Numbered from the stretch's first letter, positions 16,709 through 27,434 are shown. The stretch: DNA of 64,000 nt from Gammaproteobacteria bacterium (GCA_020853135.1 JADYZO010000034.1:1-64000); one strand, 5' to 3'. Made by a program: numbers and translations. The notes: generated by a model from the letters alone, not told the origin.

Positions 16709-17712
16709 GGTCCAGCCTTTCCGGGGTTGAGGAATATCCTGACGAGTTCCGCCGCGGCAACCCGCGGCGCGGCGCTGCCGGCCGCCACCGCCGCCTCGAT
16801 GGCGGCGACCCGCTCCTGCATGGCGCGGTTCTCGCGCAGCGAGTCGATGAGGTTCTCCGCCATCTCGCTCCACAGCCAGGCACGCGCCTGGGTGGCGCGG
16901 CCGGCGGCGAGTTCGCCCGAGGCGGTCAGCGCCGCGCGGAAGCGCCCGATGGCCTCCCAGGCGGCGGCGATGCCGGTGCCTTCGTGGGCGGAGCAGGTCT
17001 GCACCGGGACCTGCCAGTGGGTCGAGCGGGGCTGCAGCAGGCGCAGCGCATGGCGATAGTCGGCCGCCGAGCGGGCGGCGGCGGCCTGCATCGCGCCGTC
17101 GCACTTGTTGACGAGGATCAGGTCGGCGCGCTCCATGATGCCGCGCTTGATGCCCTGCAGTTCATCGCCGCCGCCGGGCAGGAGCAGCAGCACGAACATG
17201 TCGGTCATCTCCGCCACCGCGGTCTCCGACTGGCCGACGCCCACGGTCTCGACGAGCACCACGTCGAAGCCGGCCGCCTCGCAGACGAGCATGGCCTCGC
17301 GGGTGTGGCGCGTGACGCCGCCGAGCGTGCGTCCGGCCGGCGAGGGGCGGATGAAGGCTTCCGGCCGGCGTCCGAGGTTTTCCATGCGGGTCTTGTCGCC
17401 GAGGATCGAGCCGCCGCTGATGCTGGATGAGGGGTCCACCGCCAGCACCGCCACCTGGTGGCCCTGGCCGATGACATGGTTGCCGAGCGCCTCGATGAAG
17501 CTCGACTTGCCCGCACCAGGCACGCCGGTGATGCCGATGCGGATGGAACGCCCGGCATGGGGTGCCAGCAGCTCCAGCAGCCGGTTGGCGGCCGGCTGGT
17601 CCTCGCGGCGCGAGGACTCGACCAGCGTGATGGCGCGCGCCAGCGCGCGGCGGTCGCCGGCTTGCACCCGGTCCGCCAGATCCTGTGGATCGGATTCGCG
17701 CCTGGCACCCAT
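16705..17712 (-). CDS. meaB: Methylmalonyl-CoA mutase chaperone GTPase MeaB
   Basis: The 335-residue G3E-family GTPase has Walker A GVPGAGKSS, the DxxG-like stretch VETVGVGQSE, and the guanine-specificity motif VNKCDG. MeaB protects the B12 mutase from inactivation and gates loading of adenosylcobalamin. It lies between pccA and the epimerase in the propionate operon, about 17 nt after pccA and overlapping the epimerase by 4 nt. Confidence 0.95.
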   Translation of the reverse strand: MGARRESDPQDLADRVQAGDRRALARAITLVESSRREDQPAANRLLELLAPHAGRSIRIGITGVPGAGKSSFIEALGNHVIGQGHQVAVLAVDPSSSISGGSILGDKTRMENLGRRPEAFIRPSPAGRTLGGVTRHTREAMLVCEAAGFDVVLVETVGVGQSETAVAEMTDMFVLLLLPGGGDELQGIKRGIMERADLILVNKCDGAMQAAAARSAADYRHALRLLQPRSTHWQVPVQTCSAHEGTGIAAAWEAIGRFRAALTASGELAAGRATQARAWLWSEMAENLIDSLRENRAMQERVAAIEAAVAAGSAAPRVAAAELVRIFLNPGKAGP

Positions 17713-17729
17713 GCCGCGGTCCGGCCCGC

Positions 17730-19715
17730 CTACTCGAAGCCGAGAATGGGCTGGTCCACCGTCAGGCTTTGTCCCTCGGTGGCGAGGATCTTGCCGATCT
17801 TCACGTCATCGGTGGCGCGCAGGCTGTTCTCCATCTTCATCGCCTCGACCACGGCCAGCTCCTCGCCCGCCTTGATCTCGTCGCCCAGCTTCACCGCCAG
17901 GCGCTTGAGCAGGCCCGGCATGGGCGAGAGGAGGAACTTGGAGAGATCCGGCGGCTGCTTCTCGAGCATGAGCCGTTCGGCGGCAGCCGCCTGCGGCGTG
18001 AGCACCAGCGCGTCGACCTGCGAGCCGCGCCGCGTGAGCCGGTAGCGGATGCCGATGCGATCGACCTGGATGCAGACCGGCTCATCGTTGACGCTGCCGC
18101 AGAGGAGCGGCTGGCCCATCTGCCAGTCGGTGCGCAGCTCGTAGTCGGCGGTACCGACGCGTACGCGAAAGCCGCCGGGCACGGCCTGCATCGTCACGGC
18201 GTGGTGCGTGCGGCCGGTGACCACGACGAAGTCGTTGCCCACCACGCGCTCGTGGCTGGGCAGCTGGCCCGAGAGCCTGGCCGCGCGATCCATGAAGCGC
18301 CGGTGGATGCCGGCCGCCACGGCGACGAGCAGTCCCGGGTCGGCCTGGGGCACATCGGCGGCGTGGAAACCCTCCGGGTACTCCTCGGCGATGAAGCCCG
18401 TGCTCAGCCGCCCGGCGCGGAAGCGTTCCTTCGACAGCACGGCGTTGAGGAAGGCGATGTTGTGCGACACGCCGCGGATGTAATACGCATCCAGCGCGTC
18501 CTGCATGCGGTCGATGGCCTGCCCGCGCGTCTCGCCCCAGGTGACGAGCTTGGCGATCATCGGGTCGTAGAACATCGACACCTCGCTGCCTTCCTCGATG
18601 CCGGTGTCGACGCGCACCGCATCGCCGGCGGCTGGCGGCTGGCAGCGCACCAGGCGGCCCGTGGAGGGCAGGAAGTTGCGGAAGGGATCCTCGGCGTAGA
18701 CGCGGGCCTCCAGGGCCCAGCCCCGGAGCCTGACGTCCTTCTGCGCCAGCGGCAGCTTCTCGCCATTGGCGACGCGGATCATCAGTTCCACCAGGTCCAC
18801 GCCGGTGACCATCTCGGTGACCGGGTGCTCGACCTGCAGGCGCGTGTTCATCTCGAGGAAATAGAAGTTGCGCTGCTGGTCGGTGACGAACTCCACGGTG
18901 CCGGCCGAGCAGTAATCCACCGCCCTGGCCAGTGCCACCGCCTGCTCGCCCATGGCCCGGCGGGTCTTCTCGTCGAGCAGCGGGGAGGGCGCCTCCTCGA
19001 GCACCTTCTGGTGCCGGCGCTGGATCGAGCACTCGCGCTCGCCGAGGTAGATGACGTTGCCGTGCCGGTCGGCGAGCACCTGGATCTCGACGTGGCGCGG
19101 GTCCTCGATGAACTTCTCGGCGAACACGCGGCCGTCGCCGAAGGCCGCCACGGCCTCGTTGGTGGCGCGCAGGAAGCCGTCCCGGCATTCCTCGTCATTG
19201 CGCACCACGCGCATGCCCTTGCCGCCGCCGCCTGCGGAGGCCTTGAGCATCACCGGATAGCCGATCCCGCGGGCGATCTCCACCGCGTGGTCGGGCCCCT
19301 CGATGACACCGGTGAAGCCGGGGATGGTGGTGACGCCGGCCTTCTGCGCCAGCAGCTTGGAGGCGATCTTGTCGCCCATGCTGGTGATGGCGTGGACACC
19401 GGGGCCGATGAAGACGATGCCCGCCTTCGCCAGCGCCTCGGCGAAGGCCGCCCGTTCGGAGAGGAAGCCGAAGCCCGGGTGCACGGCCTCCGCGCCGGTG
19501 TCCTTGCAGGCCTGGATGATGCGTTCGGCGACCAGGTAGCTCTGTGCGGACGGGGACGGGCCGATGTGCACCGCCTCGTCCGCCAGGCGCACATGCAATG
19601 AGCGGCGGTCGGCATCGGAATACACCGCCACGGTCTTGATGCCCATGCGGTGCGCGGTGCGGATGATGCGGCAGGCAATCTCGCCGCGGTTTGCAATCAG
19701 GATTTTCTTGAACAT
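17730..19715 (-). CDS. pccA: Propionyl-/acetyl-CoA carboxylase alpha subunit (biotin carboxylase plus BCCP)
   Basis: The 661-residue protein begins MFKKILIANRGEIACRI, the biotin carboxylase start. The ATP-grasp region (SAGGGGKGMRVV) follows, then the conserved EMNTRLQVEHPVTE, and a biotinyl domain at the end with EAMKM, where Lys627 should carry biotin. With PccB it carboxylates propionyl-CoA to methylmalonyl-CoA using bicarbonate and ATP. The intact BC-BT-BCCP layout and the mutase/epimerase neighbours point to propionyl-CoA rather than 3-methylcrotonyl-CoA, although family proteins can overlap in substrate. Confidence 0.94.
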   Translation of the reverse strand: MFKKILIANRGEIACRIIRTAHRMGIKTVAVYSDADRRSLHVRLADEAVHIGPSPSAQSYLVAERIIQACKDTGAEAVHPGFGFLSERAAFAEALAKAGIVFIGPGVHAITSMGDKIASKLLAQKAGVTTIPGFTGVIEGPDHAVEIARGIGYPVMLKASAGGGGKGMRVVRNDEECRDGFLRATNEAVAAFGDGRVFAEKFIEDPRHVEIQVLADRHGNVIYLGERECSIQRRHQKVLEEAPSPLLDEKTRRAMGEQAVALARAVDYCSAGTVEFVTDQQRNFYFLEMNTRLQVEHPVTEMVTGVDLVELMIRVANGEKLPLAQKDVRLRGWALEARVYAEDPFRNFLPSTGRLVRCQPPAAGDAVRVDTGIEEGSEVSMFYDPMIAKLVTWGETRGQAIDRMQDALDAYYIRGVSHNIAFLNAVLSKERFRAGRLSTGFIAEEYPEGFHAADVPQADPGLLVAVAAGIHRRFMDRAARLSGQLPSHERVVGNDFVVVTGRTHHAVTMQAVPGGFRVRVGTADYELRTDWQMGQPLLCGSVNDEPVCIQVDRIGIRYRLTRRGSQVDALVLTPQAAAAERLMLEKQPPDLSKFLLSPMPGLLKRLAVKLGDEIKAGEELAVVEAMKMENSLRATDDVKIGKILATEGQSLTVDQPILGFE

Positions 19716-19746
19716 GTACGGTCCGGTCCCAGGATCAGGGCGGGGG

Positions 19747-21279
19747 TCAGAGCGGGATGTTGCCGTGCTTGCGCCAGGGGTTCTTCAGGTCCTTGTTGCG
19801 CAGCATGGCGAAGGAGCGGCACACGCGCTTGCGGGTGTTGCGCGGCATGATGACGTCGTCGATGAAGCCGCGGGCGCCGGCGATGAAGGGGTTGGCGAAT
19901 TTCTCGCGGTATTCCTCGGTGCGCGCGGCAATCGCCGCCGGGTCGCCGATGTCCTTGCGGAAGATGATCTCCACCGCACCCTTCGGGCCCATCACGGCGA
20001 TCTCGGCGCTCGGCCAGGCGAAGTTGACGTCGCCGCGCAGGTGCTTGGAGGCCATGACGTCGTAGGCGCCGCCATAGGCCTTGCGGGTGATCACCGTCAC
20101 CTTGGGCACCGTGGCCTCGGCGTAGGCGTAGAGCAGCTTGGCGCCATGCTTGATGATGCCGCCGTATTCCTGCGAGGTGCCGGGCATGAAGCCGGGGACG
20201 TCCTCGAGCGTCAGGATCGGGATGTTGAAGGCGTCGCAGAAGCGCACGAAGCGCGCGCCCTTGATGGAGGAGTCGATGTCCAGGCAGCCGGCCAGCACCA
20301 TCGGCTGGTTGGCGACGACACCGATGGTGGCCCCCTCGAGGCGGATGAAGCCGATGACGATGTTCTTCGCGTAGTCGGGCTGCAGCTCGAAGAAGTCGCC
20401 CTCGTCGGCGATCTTGTGGATCAGCTCCTTGATGTCGTAGGGCCGGGCGGGATCATCGGGAACCAGGGTGTCGAGCGAGGGCTCGGCGCGCAGCGGCGGG
20501 TCCTGGCTGGGCCACACCGGCGGCTTTTCGCGGTTGCTGGCCGGCAGGAAGTTGATGAAGCGGCGCATGTTGAGCAGCGCCTCGACATCGTTCTCCATGG
20601 CCAGGTCCGCCACGCCGGACTTCGTGGTGTGGGTGATCGCGCCGCCGAGCTCCTCCGCCGTCACTTCCTCGTGGGTCACGGTCTTCACGACGTCCGGGCC
20701 GGTGACGAACATGTAGGAGCTGTCCTTCACCATGAAGGTGAAGTCGGTGATGGCCGGGGAGTAGACCGCGCCGCCGGCGCAGGGCCCCATGATCAGCGAG
20801 ATTTGCGGGATGACGCCGGAGGCCAGCATGTTGAGCTGGAACACGTCGGCGTAGCCGCCGAGCGAGGAGACGCCCTCCTGGATGCGCGCGCCGCCGGAGT
20901 CGTTCAGGCCGATCAGCGGTGCGCCCACCTTCATGGCCTGTTCCATGATCTTGCAGATCTTCTTCGCGTGGGATTCGGAGAGCGAGCCGCCGAACACGGT
21001 GAAGTCCTGGCTGAAGACGAAGACCAGGCGGCCGTTGATGGTGCCGTAGCCGGTCACCACGCCGTCGCCGGGAACCTTCTGCTCGGCCATGCCGAAGTCC
21101 GTGCAGCGGTGCTCGACGAACATGTCCCATTCCTCGAAGCTGCCTTCGTCGAGCAGCAGCGCGATGCGTTCCCGCGCGGTGAGCTTGCCTTTGGCGTGCT
21201 GCGCCTCGATGCGCTTGAGGCCGCCGCCCAGCTTGGCCGCCGCGCGCTTCTCCTCGAGTTGCCGGATGATGTCTTGCAT
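19747..21279 (-). CDS. pccB: Propionyl-CoA carboxylase beta subunit (carboxyltransferase)
   Basis: The 510-residue carboxyltransferase carries both crotonase-like lobes: [55 protein letters not shown] in the N lobe, and [20 protein letters not shown] with [19 protein letters not shown] in the C lobe, a typical PccB pattern. The start at 21279 ([12 protein letters not shown]) has a nearby GGAG; an open frame upstream adds unrelated residues. It is followed by pccA after 31 nt. Confidence 0.95.
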   Translation of the reverse strand: MQDIIRQLEEKRAAAKLGGGLKRIEAQHAKGKLTARERIALLLDEGSFEEWDMFVEHRCTDFGMAEQKVPGDGVVTGYGTINGRLVFVFSQDFTVFGGSLSESHAKKICKIMEQAMKVGAPLIGLNDSGGARIQEGVSSLGGYADVFQLNMLASGVIPQISLIMGPCAGGAVYSPAITDFTFMVKDSSYMFVTGPDVVKTVTHEEVTAEELGGAITHTTKSGVADLAMENDVEALLNMRRFINFLPASNREKPPVWPSQDPPLRAEPSLDTLVPDDPARPYDIKELIHKIADEGDFFELQPDYAKNIVIGFIRLEGATIGVVANQPMVLAGCLDIDSSIKGARFVRFCDAFNIPILTLEDVPGFMPGTSQEYGGIIKHGAKLLYAYAEATVPKVTVITRKAYGGAYDVMASKHLRGDVNFAWPSAEIAVMGPKGAVEIIFRKDIGDPAAIAARTEEYREKFANPFIAGARGFIDDVIMPRNTRKRVCRSFAMLRNKDLKNPWRKHGNIPL

Positions 21280-21371
21280 TCCTTGCTGCTCCAGTCGCGG
21301 ATTTCGTGCGTGAGGCCCGCCGCGTGGCTGACCCTGCACAGGGATGTCCGGTCGTGCCGCCCCGCCCGGGC

Positions 21372-23525
21372 CTAGGTGCCGGAGCGGTGCTGGCTGATCA
21401 GCTTCAGCACCTCGGCGGCGGATTGGGGGATGTTGGTGCCCGGGCCGAAGATGGCAGCCACGCCCGCCTCCTTCAGGAACGCATGGTCCTGCGGCGGGAT
21501 CACGCCCCCGCAGACCACCACGATGTCGCCCGCGCCCTGCTTGCGCAGCGCCTCGATGAGCTGCGGCACCAGCGTCTTGTGGCCGGCCGCCTGCGAGGAT
21601 ACGCCGACCACGTGCACGTCGTTCTCGATGGCATGGCGCGCGCCTTCCTCCGGGGTCTGGAAGAGCGGGCCGACGTCGACGTCGAAGCCGAGGTCGGCAA
21701 ACGCGGTGGCGATCACCTTCGCGCCGCGGTCATGGCCGTCCTGGCCGAGCTTGACCACCAGCAGCCGTGGCCGGCGGCCCTCGGCCGCCGCGAAGTGCTC
21801 CACGTCCTGCCTGATCGCCGCAAAGCCGGCATCGCCTTCGTAGGCGGAGCCGTACACGCCACTGATGGACTGCACCACGGCACGATGCCTCCCGTAGGTT
21901 TTTTCCAGGGCGTCGGAGATTTCCCCGACGCTGGCCCGGGCGCGGGCGGCGGCCACGGCCAGCTCGAGCAGGTTGCCGCTGCCGGCTTCAGCCGCCCGGG
22001 TGAGCGCCTCGAGCGCCGCACGGCAGGCGGCCGCATCGCGCGTGTCGCGCACCTGCTGCAGGCGCCGCAGCTGCGCCTCGCGCACCGCGCTGTTGTCGAT
22101 GGCGAGGATGTCGATCTCCGGCTCGTCCTCGCGCGGGTACCGGTTGACGCCGACGATGACCTCCTCGCCACGGTCGATGCGTGCCTGGCGCAGCGCCGCC
22201 GACTGCTCGATGCGCAGCTTGGGCATGCCGGACTCCACCGCGCGCGTCATGCCGCCGAGCGCCTCGACCTCGTCGATCAGCGTGCGCGCCTCGCGCGCCA
22301 GCGAGGCGGTCAGGCTCTCGACGTAATAGGAGCCGGCGAGCGGGTCGACCACGCGGGTGACCGCGGTCTCCTCCTGGATCACCAGCTGCGTGTTGCGTGC
22401 GATGTGGGCGGAGAAGGGCGTGGGCAGCGCCAGCGCCTCGTCGAAGGAGTTGGTGTGCAGGGACTGTGTGCCGCCCAGCACCGCGGCCAGCGCCTCGATG
22501 GTGGTGCGGATGACGTTGTTGTAGGGATCGCGGCTGGTGAGGCTCACGCCCGAGGTCTGGCAGTGGGTGCGCAGCATCAGCGAGCGCGGGTCGGCCGGCT
22601 GGAACAGCTCCTGCATCAGCTCCGCCCAGACCAGGCGCGCGGCGCGCAGCTTGGCCACCTCCATGAAGAAGTTCATGCCGATGCCGAAGAAGAACGACAG
22701 CCGCGGCGCGAACTCGTCCACCTTGAGCCCGCTGCCGATGGCCGCGCGCACGTATTCGATGCCGTCGGCGATGGTGAAGCCGAGTTCCTGCACGCAGGTG
22801 GCGCCGGCCTCCTGCATGTGGTAGCCGGAGATGGAGATCGGGTTGAACTTCGGCATGTGCCGGGCGGTGTAGCCGATGATGTCGGCGACGATCCGCATCG
22901 AGGGGCCCGGCGGATAGATGTAGGTGTTGCGGACCATGAACTCCTTGAGGATGTCGTTCTGCAGGGTGCCGGACAGCGCCGCCTGCTCCACGCCCTGCTC
23001 CCCGGCGGCGACGATGTACATCGCCATCACCGGCAGCACCGCGCCGTTCATGGTCATGGAGACCGACATGCGGTCGAGCGGGATGCCGTCGAAGAGGATC
23101 TTCATGTCCTCCACGGTGTCGATGGCCACGCCCGCCTTGCCGACATCGCCCACCACGCGGGGGTGGTCGGAGTCGTAGCCGCGGTGGGTGGGCAGATCGA
23201 AGGCCACCGAGAGGCCGGTCTGGCCGGCGGCGAGGTTCTTCCGGTAGAAGGCGTTGGATTCTTCCGCCGTGGAGAAGCCCGCGTACTGGCGCACCGTCCA
23301 GGGGCGCACCGCGTACATGGTGGCGCGCGGGCCGCGGGTGTAGGGCGGGAGTCCCGGGAGCGAGTCGAGGTGCCCGAGCCCTGCGAGGTCCGTCCCCGTG
23401 TACAGCGCCTTGACGGGGATGCCCTCGGGAGTCTGCCAGGTCAGCCCGTCGGCGGGCCTGCCGCCATTTTCCTTCGCCGCCAGCCGGGCCCAGTCTGCAG
23501 GGGTTTTGGGGGGAAAGCCTGTCAT
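21372..23525 (-). CDS. scpA: Methylmalonyl-CoA mutase, B12-dependent
   Basis: The 717-residue single-chain mutase (Propionibacterium MutB/E. coli ScpA type) has the TIM-barrel substrate domain ([36 protein letters not shown]) and the C-terminal B12 domain with the base-off motif [11 protein letters not shown] and its cobalt-binding His. It converts (R)-methylmalonyl-CoA to succinyl-CoA, linking propionate, odd-chain fatty acid or branched amino acid breakdown to the TCA cycle. Its start overlaps the lyase stop (23522-23525). I saw no cobalamin riboswitch in the short leader regions. Confidence 0.96.
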   Translation of the reverse strand: MTGFPPKTPADWARLAAKENGGRPADGLTWQTPEGIPVKALYTGTDLAGLGHLDSLPGLPPYTRGPRATMYAVRPWTVRQYAGFSTAEESNAFYRKNLAAGQTGLSVAFDLPTHRGYDSDHPRVVGDVGKAGVAIDTVEDMKILFDGIPLDRMSVSMTMNGAVLPVMAMYIVAAGEQGVEQAALSGTLQNDILKEFMVRNTYIYPPGPSMRIVADIIGYTARHMPKFNPISISGYHMQEAGATCVQELGFTIADGIEYVRAAIGSGLKVDEFAPRLSFFFGIGMNFFMEVAKLRAARLVWAELMQELFQPADPRSLMLRTHCQTSGVSLTSRDPYNNVIRTTIEALAAVLGGTQSLHTNSFDEALALPTPFSAHIARNTQLVIQEETAVTRVVDPLAGSYYVESLTASLAREARTLIDEVEALGGMTRAVESGMPKLRIEQSAALRQARIDRGEEVIVGVNRYPREDEPEIDILAIDNSAVREAQLRRLQQVRDTRDAAACRAALEALTRAAEAGSGNLLELAVAAARARASVGEISDALEKTYGRHRAVVQSISGVYGSAYEGDAGFAAIRQDVEHFAAAEGRRPRLLVVKLGQDGHDRGAKVIATAFADLGFDVDVGPLFQTPEEGARHAIENDVHVVGVSSQAAGHKTLVPQLIEALRKQGAGDIVVVCGGVIPPQDHAFLKEAGVAAIFGPGTNIPQSAAEVLKLISQHRSGT

Positions 23526-24418
23526 GCCTTGTTCTCGTCGATGTCCGGGGCCGGGCCGGCGCAGGCCTCGTGCAAGGCGAGGAGCCGCGAGGCTTCCCCG
23601 GCGTGCAGCCGTTCGATCATGCGCCCGTCCAGCACGGCGATCCCCCGGCTGGCGGCATCCGCCGCCTGCCAGGCCGCCATGGTCTTCCTCGCAGCCGCCG
23701 CCTCGGCCGCCGATACGCCGAAGGTCTCGTTGGCGATGGCGAGCTGGGCGGGATGGATGAGTGTCTTGCCGTCGAGCCCGAGGGCCTTCCCCTGCCGGCA
23801 GGCCGCCCGGAAGCCCGGCTCGTCACCGAGGTCCGTGAAAATCCCGTCCAGTATATCAAGACCCCGGGCCCGGGCTGCCAGCAGGCAGCGGCCGAGCGCG
23901 GGCAGCAGCCCCAGGCGGGCGGGGTCGGGTGGCAGGCGCAGTGCGCGGGCGAGGTCGGCCGTGCCCATCACCAGCACCTCAAGCCGTGGGGCGAGGCTGG
24001 CGATGGCATCGACGGCCAGCACGCCTGCCGGTGTTTCGATCATCGCCCAGACCGGCAGATTGGCGCCGCCGGCCGCATCGAGGCGGGCCACCGCGGCGGC
24101 GAGCTGCCCGGCGCTGCCCACTTTCGGAAACAGCACGGCGTCGGCGCCGCTGGTGGCGGCGGCAGCGATGTCGGCAGCGCCCCAGGCCGTGTCGAGGCCG
24201 TTGACCCTCAGCACCGTTTCACGCCGGCCGTAGCCGCCCGCGGCCAGTGCGGCACAGGCCGCGGCGCGTGCCGCCTCCTTGGCCGACGGCGCCACGGCAT
24301 CCTCGAGGTCCATGATGATCACGTCGGCAGCGAGGCCGCGGGCCTTTTCCAGTGCGCGGGTGCTGGAACCCGGCATGTACAGGGCGGAGCGTCGGGGTCG
24401 GATCAGGGTGGTGGTCAT
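23522..24418 (-). CDS. CoA ester lyase (CitE-like, HpcH/HpaI family)
   Basis: The 298-residue protein has the CitE/malyl-CoA lyase pattern: [17 protein letters not shown], the metal-binding Glu/Asp region [15 protein letters not shown], the [14 protein letters not shown] motif and the terminal [12 protein letters not shown]. Related enzymes cleave malyl-, methylmalyl- or citramalyl-CoA. It heads the mutase operon with a 4-nt overlap. Human CLYBL is a citramalyl-CoA lyase that protects the B12 mutase from itaconyl-CoA; the tight linkage here makes a similar role plausible, but other CoA esters are possible. The start at 24418 ([10 protein letters not shown]) excludes upstream sequence without homology. 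Confidence 0.88.
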   Translation of the reverse strand: MTTTLIRPRRSALYMPGSSTRALEKARGLAADVIIMDLEDAVAPSAKEAARAAACAALAAGGYGRRETVLRVNGLDTAWGAADIAAAATSGADAVLFPKVGSAGQLAAAVARLDAAGGANLPVWAMIETPAGVLAVDAIASLAPRLEVLVMGTADLARALRLPPDPARLGLLPALGRCLLAARARGLDILDGIFTDLGDEPGFRAACRQGKALGLDGKTLIHPAQLAIANETFGVSAAEAAAARKTMAAWQAADAASRGIAVLDGRMIERLHAGEASRLLALHEACAGPAPDIDENKA

Positions 24419-24447
24419 GGGGTCATGGATGGCGATAACCTGTGCAC

Positions 24448-24804
24448 ATGCTAACGATCTATCACAATCCGGCCTGCAGCAAGAGCCGGGCCACGCTGGA
24501 GCTGCTGCGTGCGAGTGGCGTGCCGCTGCAGGTGATCGAGTACCTGAAGACGCCACCCAGCGCCGCCGGGCTGGCCGCGATCGTGGACAAGCTCGGCATC
24601 CGGCCGGCGGATCTCGTGCGCCGTGGCGAGGCGGTGTTCCGCGAACAGTATGCGGGACGCGAGCTGGGCGATGCGCAGTGGCTGGCGGCGATGGTGGCGC
24701 ACCCGATCCTGATCGAGCGGCCGATCGTCGTGGGCGATGCGAGTGCCGTCATCGGCCGCCCGCCGGAGAACGTGCGCCGGTTGCTGCCCGCGGATGCCGG
24801 CTGA
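24448..24804 (+). CDS. arsC: ArsC-family arsenate reductase-like protein
   Basis: The 118-residue thioredoxin-fold protein begins MLTIYHNPACSKSR, placing the catalytic Cys at 10. It continues with the family motif VIEYLKTPPS and the HPILIERPIVV segment, which contributes an anion-binding Arg. It would reduce arsenate with glutathione/glutaredoxin. No arsB, acr3 or arsR gene is nearby, so a general stress or Spx/YffB-like role cannot be excluded. It diverges from the lyase gene across 29 nt and ends 3 nt before the convergent NAT gene. The ATG at 24448 was chosen over an in-frame GTG at 24442. Confidence 0.85.
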   Translation: MLTIYHNPACSKSRATLELLRASGVPLQVIEYLKTPPSAAGLAAIVDKLGIRPADLVRRGEAVFREQYAGRELGDAQWLAAMVAHPILIERPIVVGDASAVIGRPPENVRRLLPADAG

Positions 24805-24807
24805 CGG

Positions 24808-25731
24808 TCAGGGTGCTGGCATCGGCTGGCCGGGCGCTGCGGCTGCCGGCCCTTCGGCAACCGGAGCAGCGGCGCCTGGGGTGAGTATGCGTTCCAGCGT
24901 GGCATCCACCCCGGCCACGGCCGGCACCTCGATGCCGAAGATGTCCGCGAGCGCCTGGCGGAGTTCGCGGACGCTGGTGAGCCTGCGCCGCCCGGTGGTG
25001 CCTTCGGGGCCGGGGTCGTGCCACCGCAGTTCATCGTTGAACAGCGTCTGGCGGCGCCGGTCCGCCGGGCGGCTGACCAGCAGCGCCTGGACGAAGCGTG
25101 AGGCCGGATGGGTCGAGACGTACCAGTTGGCGACCTGGTAGTCGACATGTTGCTGGGGCTGCAGGTCGAAGCGGTAGACCGGCTGCCACTCCCCGCGCAA
25201 CTGCACCTCGAGCCGCCAGCCGTCATCCTGCGGCACGAGGCGGAAGGGCTCGATGGGTGTGGCCTGCGGGTGGTCGCCCGCCAGTTCGAGCGGGCCCGGT
25301 GGCGAGGTGCCACCGAAACCGGTGTCCGCGATGTGGATTCCCTCGGGCAGGTCGACCCTGAGCAGCATGTGGGTGCGCGGGCCCGTCCAGTCCGGCGGTG
25401 CGGTCCACAGCACGCGCGCCGCGAGTCCGGTGACCGTGAAGCCCAGGCGCTGGAGGGCGGCGGCGAACAGGATGTTGTGCTCGAAGCAGTATCCGCCGCG
25501 GCGGCCGTGCACCAGCTTCGCCTGCAGGGCTGCCAGGCCGAGCGGCACGGGTTGCCCGGCGAGGCTGGCGAGGTTCTCGAAGGGGATCGAGCTGATGTGC
25601 CGCCACTGGACCTCGCGCAGCGTCGCCAGCGTGGCCGAGCGCGCGCCCTGGTAACCGATGCGGGTGCAGTAGGCGTCCAGGTCGAAGGCGTCGAGTTCGC
25701 GCAGCTGCAAGGGATCCGGACGCTGTAGCAT
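24808..25731 (-). CDS. nat: Arylamine N-acetyltransferase
   Basis: The 307-residue enzyme has the cysteine-protease-like triad of the family: C82 in RGGYCFEHN, H121 in TGPRTHMLLRV and D136 in HIADTGFGG. It transfers an acyl group (acetyl, sometimes propionyl or malonyl) from CoA to aromatic amines or hydrazines in the cytoplasm. It is a little longer than typical (about 275-280 aa), with an Ala/Pro-rich C tail. The start is the ATG at 25731 (MLQRPDPLQLREL); an in-frame GTG lies nine bases upstream. Confidence 0.93.
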   Translation of the reverse strand: MLQRPDPLQLRELDAFDLDAYCTRIGYQGARSATLATLREVQWRHISSIPFENLASLAGQPVPLGLAALQAKLVHGRRGGYCFEHNILFAAALQRLGFTVTGLAARVLWTAPPDWTGPRTHMLLRVDLPEGIHIADTGFGGTSPPGPLELAGDHPQATPIEPFRLVPQDDGWRLEVQLRGEWQPVYRFDLQPQQHVDYQVANWYVSTHPASRFVQALLVSRPADRRRQTLFNDELRWHDPGPEGTTGRRRLTSVRELRQALADIFGIEVPAVAGVDATLERILTPGAAAPVAEGPAAAAPGQPMPAP

Positions 25732-25813
25732 GTGCAACACCTGCTCGGTTCAGGTCAATGGTGCGCGGCTCGGCCCGGATCCGTCAACGACGTGCAGGAC
25801 CCGGCCGGCGGTT

Positions 25814-27322
25814 TCACGCGAACGCCTGTGCGTAGCGCTCGCGCAGGATCGTCTTGCCGACCTTGCCCATCGCGTTGCGCGGCAGTTCCGGGACGAGGAA
25901 CACCCGCTTGGGGATCTTGAAGCCCGCGAGCTGCTGTTTCAGGGCGCTGAGGATGGCATCCTCCGACGGAGCAGCGCCTTCGCGGGCAACCACCACGGCA
26001 ACGACCGCCTCGCCGAAGTCCGGGTGCGGCACGCCGATCACCGCGGACTCGGCGACGCCCGGGAGCGAGTCGATGAGGATCTCGACTTCGCGCGGATACA
26101 CATTGAGCCCGCCGGTGATGACCAGGTCCTTGCTGCGGCCGACGATGCTCAGGTAACCGTCGGGCCCGACCACGCCCTGGTCGCCGCTGCGGAAGAAGCC
26201 ATCGGCGGTGAAGGCCCCGGCGGTCTTCCGGGGCAGGCCCCAGTAGCCGGAAAAGACGTTCGGCCCGCGGAGCTGGATTTCACCGATCCCGCCGGCGGGC
26301 AGGGGCGCATCATCGCTGCCGGCGATGCGCAGTTCGACACCCGGCAGCGGCAGGCCGACACTGCCGGCGCGCCGTTCGCCAGCGAGCGGGTTGGATGTGT
26401 TCATGCCGGTCTCGGTCATGCCGTAGCGTTCGAGCAGGGCATGGCCGGTGCGTGCCCGGAAGGCGTGGAAGGTATCGGGCGACAGCGGGGCGGAGCCGGA
26501 GACGAACAGGCGCATGTGCGCGCAGGCCTCATGATCGAGGCCGGGTTGCTGGAGCAGGCGGCTGTAATAGGTGGGCACGCCCATCATCACGGTGGCCGCC
26601 GGCAGCGCGGCGAGCACGGCGGCCGGATCGAAGCGCCCGAGGAACAGCAGCCGGGCCCCGCTCATCAGCGCGCAGCCCAGGCCGACGAACAGCCCGTGCG
26701 CGTGGTAGAGCGGCAGGGCATGGAGCAGCCGGTCGGCGGGGGAGAATCCCCAGGCTCCCACCAGCGCGGTGGCGTTGCTGGCCAGGTTGCCGTGGCTGAT
26801 CATGGCGCCCTTGGGGCGGCCGGTGGTGCCCGAGGTATACAAGAGTGCGGCCATGTCGTCCGCCTGCCGTTCGGCGACCGTGCTGTCCGGGGCCAGGGAA
26901 GCTGCGGCCCGGGAGAGGCTGCCGGAGCCGTCGGCGGCCAGCGTGAGCACGCTGCAGCCAGGGGCGGCCAGCGTGCGGAACAGGGCTTCGTGGGCCGGAT
27001 CGCAGACGGCCAGGGCCGGGGTGGCGTCGGCCAGCAGGTAGGCCAGTTCGGCCGGCTGGTAGCCCTCGTTGAGCGGGTGGAAGACGAAGCCCCCGCGCAG
27101 GCAGGCCAGGTACAGCCAGACCGCCTCGGCCGACTTGGCCACCTGGACGCTGACCCGGTCCCCGGGTTTCAGCCCCAGTCGGCTGAGCAGGGCGGCGAGG
27201 CGCCCGCTCGCCTCCAGCATGTCCTGCCAGGACAGCGGCGGCAGGCCGGGACGTTCGATGAGCGGCTGGCCAGGATCGGCGGGTGCCGCCTGCATGAAGC
27301 GGGCGAAGAGGCTGGCGTTCAT
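25814..27322 (-). CDS. Acyl-CoA synthetase, malonyl-CoA synthetase (MatB)-like
   Basis: The 502-residue ANL-family enzyme has the phosphate-binding loop LYTSGTTGRPKGAM, the A5 motif ERYGMTETGMNTSNPL, the hinge SIVGRSKDLVI with GGLNVYPREVE, and the catalytic Lys near the end in PRNAMGKVGKTIL. The A5 sequence and length fit malonyl/methylmalonyl-CoA synthetases, which activate malonate with ATP and CoA. The upstream propionate cluster and the FabD-like transferase use the same chemistry, so a role in supplying malonyl- or methylmalonyl-CoA is plausible. The start at 27322 (MNASLFARFMQAA) drops an upstream extension without homology. Confidence 0.85.
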   Translation of the reverse strand: MNASLFARFMQAAPADPGQPLIERPGLPPLSWQDMLEASGRLAALLSRLGLKPGDRVSVQVAKSAEAVWLYLACLRGGFVFHPLNEGYQPAELAYLLADATPALAVCDPAHEALFRTLAAPGCSVLTLAADGSGSLSRAAASLAPDSTVAERQADDMAALLYTSGTTGRPKGAMISHGNLASNATALVGAWGFSPADRLLHALPLYHAHGLFVGLGCALMSGARLLFLGRFDPAAVLAALPAATVMMGVPTYYSRLLQQPGLDHEACAHMRLFVSGSAPLSPDTFHAFRARTGHALLERYGMTETGMNTSNPLAGERRAGSVGLPLPGVELRIAGSDDAPLPAGGIGEIQLRGPNVFSGYWGLPRKTAGAFTADGFFRSGDQGVVGPDGYLSIVGRSKDLVITGGLNVYPREVEILIDSLPGVAESAVIGVPHPDFGEAVVAVVVAREGAAPSEDAILSALKQQLAGFKIPKRVFLVPELPRNAMGKVGKTILRERYAQAFA

Positions 27323-27434
27323 GGCGGTCGGGATGGGGCGCCATCCGCACGCGGGGTTATGTTCAATAACACGATGACGTGATGGGGTTTTCTTGCGTTT
27401 TTCGTGGAACGGGTTTAGGGTTTGAATCGCAGAT

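Noticed and set aside
21280..24448. Cobalamin riboswitch for the B12 mutase operon
   Set aside because: The gaps in front of mutase and lyase genes are only tens of bases, too short for the B12 element, and no B12-box-like sequence is visible.
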